A DNA stretch of 7,680 bases from Bryobacterales bacterium (GTDB taxonomy: Bacteria; Acidobacteriota; Terriglobia; Bryobacterales; Bryobacteraceae), in the NCBI GenBank assembly GCA_003164075.1, contig PLRZ01000392.1, forward strand, positions 1,064 to 8,743. The letters run 5' to 3'. The translations under genes and the position numbers were made by a program. The notes beneath the pieces were generated by a model that saw nothing but the letters and a program-made list of their open reading frames with translations, had not been told where the DNA came from and made no database searches. Every line of letters begins with the position of its first letter. Within the stretch, counting starts at the first letter, position 1. Below, piece after piece: positions 1-6,247 of the stretch.

Positions 1-867
1 CCCACGCGCAAGATTCTGGGAACCGAGAACCGCCTGGACCGCGCCGTCTGGCTGGCGTTGCGCGATAATCCGCCCTACGCGGGCCAGTTCCTGTGGGCCG
101 GCTTCGATTACCTGGGCGAAGCACACCGCTGGCCGCAAATCGCCAACGACGAGGGCCTCTTCGACCGCACCGGCGGCTTCAAACCGGCGGCGTATGAGCG
201 GCAGAGCTGGTGGTCGGACCAGCCGATGGTCTACATGGCCCGGCGCGTGGCGCCTCCGCCCGCCGCTCCCACCGATCCGGGCTATCAGGCCATGTTCCGG
301 CTGGCTCCGCTAACGCTGCTCTCCGATTGGACCCCGGCGGACCGGGCCGCGCACGAAGAGAACGTGGAGGTCTACAGCAATTGCCAGGAAGTGGAGTTGA
401 CGCTCAATGGCAGGTCGCTGGGGTCGAAGCCGCTGCCGGCCGACGCATCGCCGCGCACCTGGCAGGTGGCTTTCGCCGCCGGCGCGCTGCAAGCGGTGGG
501 CCGCAACCAGGGCCGCACTGCCGCGGCGTACGAACTGCGCACTGCCGGCCAACCGGCGAGGATTGCGCTCGCGGCCGGCGGCGACAGTTTGCGGGCGATC
601 GCGTACGTCACCGCGCGAGTGGTGGATGAGCATGGCGTGCTGGTTCCCGGCGCGGACCAGGCGATCCATTTCCAGGTGGATGGCCCAGGCGCCATCGTCG
701 CCGTGGATAACGCGGACGTTACCAGTCACGAGCCGTTTCAGGCGTCCGAACGGCACGCGTTTCGGGGCCAGGCGATCGGCATCGTGCGCCGTACTGCGGC
801 GGCCGGCCGCATTACGGTGAGCGCATCGGCTCCCGGACTGGCATCCGGGAAGGTGGAAATTCAATGA
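1..867 (+). CDS. Glycoside hydrolase family 2 protein, C-terminal part (beta-galactosidase/beta-glucuronidase type)
   Basis: The reading frame is open from base 1, so the gene starts outside the window; 288 residues are visible. They begin at the end of the GH2 TIM barrel. GTEN (visible residues 7-10) is probably the strand carrying the catalytic nucleophile Glu, here E9, and GQFLWAGFDYLGE (28-40) is the typical GH2 segment closing the barrel. Residues about 120-187 (VEVYSN, then LNGRSLGSKPL) match the DUF4982-type beta-sandwich found after the barrel in Bacteroidota and Acidobacteriota beta-galactosidases. Residues about 188-288, with VDGPGAIVAVDNAD, match the final Ig-like GH2 domain. The enzyme should release terminal galactose or a related sugar from oligosaccharides, probably in the periplasm or outside the cell; the N-terminal signal cannot be seen. 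The stop TGA overlaps the following ATG (ATGA at 864-867). Linkage to GH28 and GH105 suggests pectin side chains as substrate. Family is sure; exact specificity is not. Confidence 0.88.
   Translation, partial: PTRKILGTENRLDRAVWLALRDNPPYAGQFLWAGFDYLGEAHRWPQIANDEGLFDRTGGFKPAAYERQSWWSDQPMVYMARRVAPPPAAPTDPGYQAMFRLAPLTLLSDWTPADRAAHEENVEVYSNCQEVELTLNGRSLGSKPLPADASPRTWQVAFAAGALQAVGRNQGRTAAAYELRTAGQPARIALAAGGDSLRAIAYVTARVVDEHGVLVPGADQAIHFQVDGPGAIVAVDNADVTSHEPFQASERHAFRGQAIGIVRRTAAAGRITVSASAPGLASGKVEIQ
850..856 (+). promoter_or_regulatory. Ribosome binding site for the GH28 start at 864
   Basis: AAGGTGG lies 7 bases before the ATG at 864 and inside the end of the GH2 gene. Together with the ATGA stop/start overlap it is the strongest initiation signal for the GH28 gene. 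The alternative ATG at 1083 has only GGGGG at 1073-1077. Confidence 0.55.
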
Positions 868-2423
868 AAGCGGACAATCGTGTCGCCGCGCAATTTCGGC
901 TGGCTTGGGATTCCTTGCTCGGTGGGGCAGGCGGTGCTCGCCTGCCCTCTATTCCGTATAGGCAGCGGGCTTGGTTCAACGAGGACGGGCGGCAGGCGAG
1001 CACCGCCCGCCCCACCTCCGGGCTCATCCCAAATTCCGCGACATCGGGAGTTCGGAGTGCCCGCGCCGCGCTGGGGGCAGTCATGCTCCTTTCCGCTCTC
1101 GCCGCTCTCGCCGCTCACGCCGCCGAATTCCGCGTGTCCACGTACGGCGCCAAAGGCGACGGCAAAACCGTCGACACCGCAGCCATCCAAAAGACCATCG
1201 ATGCCGCCGCGAAAGCCGGCGCCGGCACCGTCGTCTTTGACCCGGGCCTCTACCTCAGCGGCTCGCTGTTTCTGAAATCGGGAACGCACCTGCGCCTCGA
1301 CGAGGGCGTGGAGATCCGCGGCGTCCAGGACCAGTCAGCCTACCCGGTGATGCAAACCCGCATTGCCGGAGTCGAAATGAAGTGGCCCGCGGCGCTCCTC
1401 AACGTCTTTGAACAGGACGGCGTCAGGATCTCCGGCAAGGGCACTATCGATGGCGACGGCAAGCTCTGGTGGGACAAGTACTGGGCATTGCGCGCGGCCT
1501 ACGAGCCCAAGGGCCTCCGTTGGGCGGCCGACTACGATTGCCCGCGCCCGCGCCTGATCCAGATCTACAAGTCGACCGGCGTGAATCTGGAGGGGCTCAC
1601 GTTCAAGCGCTCGGGCTTCTGGACGGTACACATCTGCTATTCGAGCAAGGTACACGTGGATGGCGTCACCATCCGCAACAATATCGGCGGCATGGGTCCG
1701 AGCACCGACGGCATCGACGTGGACTCCTCCGAGAACGTTCTGGTGGAACATTGCGACATCGAATGCAACGACGACGCCATCTGCCTCAAGGCCGGCCGCG
1801 ACGCCGACGGACTGCGCGTCAATCGTCCCACGGCGCACGTGGAGATTCGCGATAACACGGTGCGCGGAGGCGCCGCCGGCGTCACCTTCGGCAGCGAAAC
1901 GTCGGGCGGCATCCACGACGTGGAGGCTTACCGGCTGCACGTGCTCGGACGGGTATCGAACGGCATACTTTTCAAGTCGGCCAGCACGCGCGGCGGAACG
2001 GTGGAGAACGTCGACATCCACGATGTGGACATTCAGGGCACGAATGCGGCCTTCGGTATCACGTTGAACTGGAACCCCAGCTATAGCTATGCCAAACTGC
2101 CGGAAGGCGCCACCGATATCCCGGATTATTGGCGTGTGCTGGTGGCGCCGGTTCCTCCGGAAAAGGGCCTGCCGCATATTCGTCGCGTGCGGATTTCCAG
2201 CATCCACGCCAGCGGAGCGCAACGGGCTTTCGCGGTCAGCTCCTACGCCGAATCGCCCTTGCAGAATTTCACTTTCCAGGATGTGGACATCGCCTCCAAA
2301 ATCGCCGGCAGCATTCAGAACGCCGAGAATTGGAAGTTCTCAAAGACCAGCATCCGCGCGTCCGATGGCAGCCGCGTGGTGGTGAAAGACAGCCGGAATG
2401 TGACCGGCCTCGAAGGACAATAG
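864..2423 (+). CDS. GH28 polygalacturonase-like glycoside hydrolase, secreted
   Basis: This is a 519-residue right-handed beta-helix enzyme of GH28, the family that hydrolyses polygalacturonan, rhamnogalacturonan or xylogalacturonan. The N-terminal family hallmark FRVSTYGAKGDGKTVDTAAI is at about 89-108, followed by GTVVFDPGLYLSG and ISGKGTIDGDG. Active-site landmarks are STDGID (D282, D285; usually NTDGID), CNDDAICLK (D303, D304) and FGSE (342-345). The usual GHG is GAA (336-338), and RIK is LFK (369-371), so the subsite is not that of a standard polygalacturonase. Start choice is uncertain. ATG 864 has a good ribosome binding site and a 4-base overlap with GH2, but the first 60 or so residues are encoded largely by a palindromic repeat. 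A signal-peptide-like stretch (RSAR then ALGAVMLLSALAALAAHA|AEF) appears only at residues 65-88. ATG 1083 (residue 74) would give a 446-residue secreted protein, closer to the usual family length. Family assignment is secure; the true N-terminus is not. Confidence 0.9.
   Translation: MKADNRVAAQFRLAWDSLLGGAGGARLPSIPYRQRAWFNEDGRQASTARPTSGLIPNSATSGVRSARAALGAVMLLSALAALAAHAAEFRVSTYGAKGDGKTVDTAAIQKTIDAAAKAGAGTVVFDPGLYLSGSLFLKSGTHLRLDEGVEIRGVQDQSAYPVMQTRIAGVEMKWPAALLNVFEQDGVRISGKGTIDGDGKLWWDKYWALRAAYEPKGLRWAADYDCPRPRLIQIYKSTGVNLEGLTFKRSGFWTVHICYSSKVHVDGVTIRNNIGGMGPSTDGIDVDSSENVLVEHCDIECNDDAICLKAGRDADGLRVNRPTAHVEIRDNTVRGGAAGVTFGSETSGGIHDVEAYRLHVLGRVSNGILFKSASTRGGTVENVDIHDVDIQGTNAAFGITLNWNPSYSYAKLPEGATDIPDYWRVLVAPVPPEKGLPHIRRVRISSIHASGAQRAFAVSSYAESPLQNFTFQDVDIASKIAGSIQNAENWKFSKTSIRASDGSRVVVKDSRNVTGLEGQ
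888..1040. repeat. Imperfect palindromic interspersed-repeat-like element (long inverted repeat)
   Basis: Two 26-base arms, 921-946 and 991-1016, are inverted copies of each other with 25 of 26 positions complementary, separated by a 44-base loop. The sole mismatch (A929 against C1008) would be a U-G pair in a minus-strand transcript. Shorter nested inverted matches lie outside the arms: TTGGGAT 905-911 with ATCCCAA 1026-1032, and AATTT 892-896 with AAATT 1031-1035. This suggests a discrete mobile-type element of about 150 bases with decayed outer ends. It resembles REP/BIME or small MITE-like palindromes in form. There is no transposase and no clear target-site duplication. It lies inside the 5' part of the GH28 reading frame, between the start at 864 and the signal-peptide codons, and leaves the frame open. 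Confidence 0.75.
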
Positions 2424-2426
2424 ACC

Positions 2427-3512
2427 ATGAAAACCGAACGCATTCCGCTTCCGCGGGCACTGGCAGCGTGCCTCGCTATTCTGGGCGCCGCTCATCCGGG
2501 CCTGGCCCAGAAAGATTTCGCGAACTGGCCGGCCGGGAAATCGCCCCGGGAAATCGGCAAGCGCGTCGCCGAACGTTTCGCCCCCAGCGCGCACCTGCGT
2601 ACGAATACCATCATTTATCCCGAGGTCTGCGCCTGGTATGGCGCCCTGACCTTCGCCAAACTGAGCGGCGACAAGGACCTGACCCGCCGCCTGATTGCGC
2701 GCTTCGACCCGCTATTCGGGGCCGAATCGAAGCTGGTACCGACCGAGCGGCACGTGGATTTCTCGGTCTTCGGCACGGTTCCGCTGGAGATTTACATCCA
2801 GACCAAAGACAAGAAGTACCTCGAACTCGGCCAGACGATTGCCGACCGGCAATGGGAGAATCCCACGCCCGATGGGCTGACCGCCGAGACGCGCTTCTGG
2901 ATCGACGATATGTTCATGATCACGGCGGTGCAAGTGGAAGCCTTCCGCGCCACCGGCGACCATAAGTACATCGACCGCGCGGCCCTGGAGATGACCGCCT
3001 ATCTGGATAAGTTGCAGCAGCCCAGCGGCTTGTTCTACCACGCGCCCGACGTACCGTTTTACTGGGGCCGCGGCAACGGCTGGGTGGCGGTGGGAATGGC
3101 CGAGTTACTGCGGTCGCTACCCAAGGATCACCCCAAGCGGGCGGCCGTGCTGGCGGGATACAACAAGATGATGGCCACGCTACTGAAGTACCAGGGGCCG
3201 GACGGCATGTGGAAGCAGTTGATCGACCATCCGGAAGCCTGGCCGGAGACTTCCAGCACGGGAATGTTCACCTTCGCCATGATCACCGGCGTGAAGAATG
3301 GCTGGCTGGACGCGAAGACTTACGGCCCGGCGGCGCGCAAAGCCTGGCTGGCGTTGACCAGCTATATCGACGCCGATGGCGACATCGGCAACGTGTGCGA
3401 AGGCACGAATAAGTTGAACGATCTGCAATACTACCTGGATCGCAAGCGCAACACCGGCGATTTGCACGGCCAGGCGCCGGTCCTGTGGTGCGCATCGGCG
3501 CTGCTGCGGTAG
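2427..3512 (+). CDS. GH105 unsaturated rhamnogalacturonyl/galacturonyl hydrolase
   Basis: This 361-residue protein has a signal peptide (residues 1-27, with K2/R5/R10 then ALAACLAILGAAHPGLAQ) and an (alpha/alpha)6-barrel of the GH105 (YteR/RhiN) family. GH105 enzymes remove the 4,5-unsaturated uronic acid left at the non-reducing end by pectate or rhamnogalacturonan lyases. Visible landmarks are WIDDMFM (158-164), in which D160 aligns with the catalytic Asp of YteR, then FYWGRGNGWVAVGMAELL (211-228), ETSSTGMF (274-281) and LHGQAPVLW (346-354). Length and order match the family. The gene starts 3 bases after the GH28 stop, with GAAGGA at 2412-2417 as ribosome binding site, so it is co-translated with GH28. 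Because its substrate is a lyase product, a polysaccharide lyase is expected elsewhere in the locus or genome. The family is clear; the choice between rhamnogalacturonan and other unsaturated glucuronyl substrates is open. Confidence 0.93.
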   Translation: MKTERIPLPRALAACLAILGAAHPGLAQKDFANWPAGKSPREIGKRVAERFAPSAHLRTNTIIYPEVCAWYGALTFAKLSGDKDLTRRLIARFDPLFGAESKLVPTERHVDFSVFGTVPLEIYIQTKDKKYLELGQTIADRQWENPTPDGLTAETRFWIDDMFMITAVQVEAFRATGDHKYIDRAALEMTAYLDKLQQPSGLFYHAPDVPFYWGRGNGWVAVGMAELLRSLPKDHPKRAAVLAGYNKMMATLLKYQGPDGMWKQLIDHPEAWPETSSTGMFTFAMITGVKNGWLDAKTYGPAARKAWLALTSYIDADGDIGNVCEGTNKLNDLQYYLDRKRNTGDLHGQAPVLWCASALLR

Positions 3513-3556
3513 GTGAGTGGCGGCCCCATTCCGCGCGCCAAAAACTGCTACCGTGT
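3513..3556 (+). other. Short intergenic junction between the pectin block and the acyl-transfer block
   Basis: These 44 bases separate the GH105 stop from the preferred acyltransferase start. I see no hairpin followed by a T run, no clear sigma-70 boxes and no ribosome binding site close to 3557. The acyltransferase frame stays open through the gap back to GTG 3485. Read-through from the pectin operon is therefore possible, and an independent promoter cannot be shown. Confidence 0.5.
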
Positions 3557-4468
3557 ATGTTAATCCTGATGGCGGGGGCCCTTCTCACGGTTGACGACCT
3601 TTTGTGGTTTCTCTATCTGTATCCACTCCGCTTCCTGTCCGTGCTGACTCCGCCGGCTCTGATTTATCCGCTGGGAAATCTCTACCAGCTCTGTGCGCGA
3701 AAGCGCAGGGCCAAGGCCATCGACCGCATGCTGGGCGCCCCATCCGCCGGCATCGCACGCGACCGGGCGCCGCGGATCGCCAGTAAGTTTCTCGCCAATT
3801 CCTCCTTCCGCATGCTGGATGACCTGATACTCAGTTGGCCCTCTTGCACCCGAAGAATGCGCTGTCTGGGAATAGACGGCATCGAGCACCTGGAACGCGG
3901 AAAGGCCGCCGGCAAAGGTGTGATCTTATTGACAGCTCACTTTTCCGCGTGCCGCGTCGCCAAGCGGCATCTTGCCCGTATCGGATATCCTATCCTCACG
4001 GTGCGCCAGGAGATTTCAAAGGGAGAGTGGTGGGGACGCCTGGGGCGGCGAATTCTGGAGCGGCGCCGGGTAAACTTCCTGCATGCGATCATCGGAGAAT
4101 CGGTGTATGTTCAGGATCCGGGATGCACTCTCAAAATTTTGCGCACGCTCCGGACCACCGGTCTGGTCGACATCCATTTCGACATGCCCTCCGGGTCCGG
4201 AACGCGGCCATGGCCGTTTCTGGGCGTCCCGTGGCGCTTCCCCACCGGGATATTCGAGCTGGTCCGGCTGTCGGGCTGCGCAGTGGTCCCCATGCTCTGT
4301 CTCGGCAGGAGTTCGGCCTTCCGCATCGTCTTCGGCCCCATGCTGGACATCGTCTCCGCCCCGGGGCGCGATGAGTTCGTCAGCGCGAATCTGCCGGCTT
4401 TCGTCGAGACCATAGAGAAACAAATCCGCGATTACCCGGAGGAATGGCAGCAATGGATGACCATCTAA
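3557..4468 (+). CDS. LpxL/HtrB-like lysophospholipid (lipid) acyltransferase
   Basis: Read from ATG 3557 this is a 303-residue protein, the usual length of LpxL/HtrB acyltransferases, which transfer acyl groups from ACP or CoA to lipid A or related lipids at the inner face of the membrane. An N-terminal hydrophobic stretch (about 1-45, MLILMAGALLTVDDLLWFLY onward) would anchor it. GVILLTAHFSACRVAK (121-136) is the H-x4-D/E region with H128, but the acidic position holds R133. VDIHFDMPSGSGTRPWPF (204-221) matches the second family block, followed by a conserved hydrophobic AVVP (242-245). YPEEWQQW (293-300) corresponds to the C-terminal EQW motif. The frame is also open upstream to GTG 3485/3488 inside the GH105 gene, and ATG 3569 is another option; none has a good ribosome binding site, so the start is uncertain. 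The stop overlaps the ACP gene by 16 bases, which points to ACP as its acyl donor. Acceptor unknown. Confidence 0.8.
   Translation: MLILMAGALLTVDDLLWFLYLYPLRFLSVLTPPALIYPLGNLYQLCARKRRAKAIDRMLGAPSAGIARDRAPRIASKFLANSSFRMLDDLILSWPSCTRRMRCLGIDGIEHLERGKAAGKGVILLTAHFSACRVAKRHLARIGYPILTVRQEISKGEWWGRLGRRILERRRVNFLHAIIGESVYVQDPGCTLKILRTLRTTGLVDIHFDMPSGSGTRPWPFLGVPWRFPTGIFELVRLSGCAVVPMLCLGRSSAFRIVFGPMLDIVSAPGRDEFVSANLPAFVETIEKQIRDYPEEWQQWMTI
4438..4443 (+). promoter_or_regulatory. Ribosome binding site fixing the ACP start at 4453
   Basis: GGAGGA is a near-perfect anti-SD match. It directly abuts the ATG at 4444, leaving no spacer, but lies 9 bases before the in-frame ATG at 4453. It therefore favours 4453 as the ACP start. 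It sits inside the acyltransferase gene. Confidence 0.65.
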
Positions 4469-4737
4469 GCGGCCCTTCGCAGGACACCATAGGGCGCGTC
4501 CGCAGAGTGTTTGTGGAGTCATTACACCTGAAGGTCGGGCACGCGGAGCTCTCCTACGAACGTATGTTGGAGGAGGCCGCCAGCCTGGATTCCATCGCGG
4601 TGCTCGAATTCCTCACAGCCGTGGAGAGGGAGTTCGGCATCTCTCTGGAACCGGAGTTCCTGGAGTTTGACTTCCTGCGGGATCTTGCCGGATTGGCCGC
4701 CTACATAGACGACCGGCTGGGCAGGCAGCGTGAGTGA
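4453..4737 (+). CDS. Acyl carrier protein (free-standing, phosphopantetheine-binding)
   Basis: This 94-residue acidic helical protein is of the ACP/PP-binding family. ASLDSIAVLEFLTAVEREFG (43-62) is the helix II region, with D46-S47 as the phosphopantetheine attachment site. The usual Gly before Asp is Leu, and the residue after Ser is Ile, a pattern seen in specialised ACPs more often than in fatty-acid-synthase AcpP. The C-terminal helix is DFLRDLAGLAAYIDDRL (73-89). It should carry an acyl thioester between the downstream AMP-forming ligase and the upstream acyltransferase. The start at 4453 is chosen because of GGAGGA 9 bases upstream; ATG 4444 would add MAA. It overlaps the acyltransferase gene by 16 bases and the ligase gene by 8. 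It is unlikely to be the housekeeping ACP, since no fatty acid synthesis genes flank it. Confidence 0.88.
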   Translation: MDDHLSGPSQDTIGRVRRVFVESLHLKVGHAELSYERMLEEAASLDSIAVLEFLTAVEREFGISLEPEFLEFDFLRDLAGLAAYIDDRLGRQRE

Positions 4738-6247
4738 AAGCTTCCACCCGCTCGAAAAGTACGCCGCCCAGACGCCGGCGGCCATTGCTCTGGCGGCTCC
4801 GGGACGCCGGCCGCTGACCTATGGGGAGCTCCCGGACACGTTGCGAGCCATCCGCCGGGCCGTGACTGGGGCGGGCTTTGAACCGGGCGAGATCGCGGCC
4901 CTGGTGCTGCCAAACGGGCCGGACCTGATCGCCGCATTCCTGGCGGTTTCCGCCGTGGGGGCCGGCGCGCCTCTCAACCCCGCGATGACCGAGAGTGAGT
5001 TCCGGTTCTACCTCGGCCGGCTGGGCGCCCGAACCGTCATACTCCCGGATCCCATGCCTGCGGCGGCATTGGCGGCAGCCCAGGCGCTCGGCATTCCCGT
5101 ATTGAGAATGCGTTTCAGCCCCGGCGACACGGCGGGTTCCTTCCGTTTGGACGCGCCGCGGGCGACGCCGGCGCCCCCCGTCCGCCGCACCGATGCAGCG
5201 CTCCTGCTTTTCACATCGGCAACCACCGGCTCTCCCAAGCTGGTTCCGCTGACGTGGGGGAACCTGCGCGCCATGGCAGCCCGTGAAGCACACACGCTGC
5301 AGTTGAGCCCGGCCGACCGCTTGTTGAGCCTGATGCCGCTGTTTCACTTGCACGGCCTGGCGGCAGTGCTGACGCAGTTGTTCAGCGGCGGCACGGCGAT
5401 CGCCATTCCGGGTTACCACCCCGCGACCTTTCTACCGTGGCTGCAGCAATTCCAGCCCACATGGTTCTCGTCGCACGCTCCGTTGAACCGCGCCATCCTG
5501 GCGCTGGCGCGCGCGCACCCGGAAGTCTTCCGGAGCTCGCCGCTGCGCGTGATTCGGATCACCGGCGCGACACCCGAAGCGGCAATTCCGGCCGCGCTGG
5601 AGGAAGCCGTGGGCGTTCCCGTACTGGCCGGCTACGGTCTGACGGAAACCGGCGGCGTGACCCGCAACACGGAGGCCGCGCGTAAGCCGGGGTCGGTTGG
5701 CCGCAGCAGCGGCCTGGAGGTGGCCATTATGGACGAGGCCGGGAATCTTCTGCCCGCGGAGGCGGAAGGCGAAGTCGTGGTGCGTGGGCCGTCGGTCACT
5801 TCCGGATATCTGGACGACCCGGAAGCGAACCTGGCGGCCTTTCGCGGCGGCTGGTTCCATACCGGCGACATCGGCCGCCTGGACGGGGATGACTTCTTGT
5901 TCCTCACCGGCCGCCTGAAAGAAATCATCAACCGGGGCGGCGAAAAAATCGTTCCGCAAGAAGTGGAGTGCGCGCTGTTGGCGCACGCCGCGGTGGCGGA
6001 GGCGGCGGTGTTCGCCGTCTACCATCGCACCTTGGGAGAGGATGTGGCCGCCGCACTGGTGTTGCGCCCGGGAGCCGCCGCATCGGAGCTGGAACTGCGC
6101 CGATTCGCGGCCGGCCGGTTGGCGCCCTTCAAGGTCCCGCGGCGGATCGTGTTCCTCGACGGAATTCCGCGCACCGCCACCGGAAAGCCGCGGCGGGCGC
6201 AACTGGCGGAGCGATATCGGGGTGGCATTCCATGGCCCGATCGATGA
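4730..6247 (+). CDS. AMP-forming acyl-activating ligase (acyl-CoA/acyl-ACP synthetase, ANL superfamily)
   Basis: This 505-residue adenylate-forming enzyme activates a carboxylic acid as acyl-AMP and passes it to a thiol, here probably the adjacent ACP or CoA. Motifs in order are the P-loop FTSATTGSPK (161-170; usual TSGTTGxPK), MPLFHLHGL (202-210), TGATPEA (278-284), GYGLTETGG (301-309), WFHTGDIGRLDGDDF (375-389), the hinge GRLKEIINRGGEKI (394-407) and the catalytic lysine K486 in RTATGKPRR (481-489). The C-terminal domain is complete, so the enzyme is probably active. The start is GTG 4730, overlapping the ACP gene by 8 bases; no strong ribosome binding site is visible and translation is probably coupled. 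The sequence resembles medium/long-chain and AAE3-like ligases more than NRPS domains: there is no condensation or fused carrier domain. The acid substrate (fatty, aryl or other) cannot be read from the sequence. Confidence 0.9.
   Translation: MSESFHPLEKYAAQTPAAIALAAPGRRPLTYGELPDTLRAIRRAVTGAGFEPGEIAALVLPNGPDLIAAFLAVSAVGAGAPLNPAMTESEFRFYLGRLGARTVILPDPMPAAALAAAQALGIPVLRMRFSPGDTAGSFRLDAPRATPAPPVRRTDAALLLFTSATTGSPKLVPLTWGNLRAMAAREAHTLQLSPADRLLSLMPLFHLHGLAAVLTQLFSGGTAIAIPGYHPATFLPWLQQFQPTWFSSHAPLNRAILALARAHPEVFRSSPLRVIRITGATPEAAIPAALEEAVGVPVLAGYGLTETGGVTRNTEAARKPGSVGRSSGLEVAIMDEAGNLLPAEAEGEVVVRGPSVTSGYLDDPEANLAAFRGGWFHTGDIGRLDGDDFLFLTGRLKEIINRGGEKIVPQEVECALLAHAAVAEAAVFAVYHRTLGEDVAAALVLRPGAAASELELRRFAAGRLAPFKVPRRIVFLDGIPRTATGKPRRAQLAERYRGGIPWPDR
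6219..6225 (+). promoter_or_regulatory. Ribosome binding site favouring the permease start at 6232
   Basis: GGGGTGG lies 6 bases before the in-frame ATG at 6232, inside the end of the ligase gene. The other candidate, ATG 6244, would form an ATGA overlap with the ligase stop but lies 18 bases from this site. Confidence 0.5.

Noticed and set aside
861..1289. A minus-strand open frame through the palindromic repeat that could encode a small protein
   Set aside because: It is explained by the inverted repeat and GC-rich composition; it shows no domain and has no independent support.
1335..2222. A 295-codon open frame on the minus strand inside the GH28 gene
   Set aside because: It is a high-GC shadow fully covered by a gene with clear family motifs; its translation shows no recognisable domain.
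2129..2965. A 278-codon + strand open frame bridging the GH28 and GH105 genes
   Set aside because: It lies out of frame with both genes, is rich in Arg/Pro/Ser and has no family resemblance, so it is a composition artefact.
864..3512. Possible frameshift or pseudogene status of the GH28 and GH105 genes
   Set aside because: Both frames run uninterrupted through all expected family blocks to a normal C-terminus; only the GH28 N-terminus is odd.
5968..6231. An in-frame upstream extension of the permease gene by 88 codons
   Set aside because: It translates to low-complexity Arg/Gly-rich sequence out of frame with the ligase domain it overlaps; hydrophobic permease sequence begins only after 6232.
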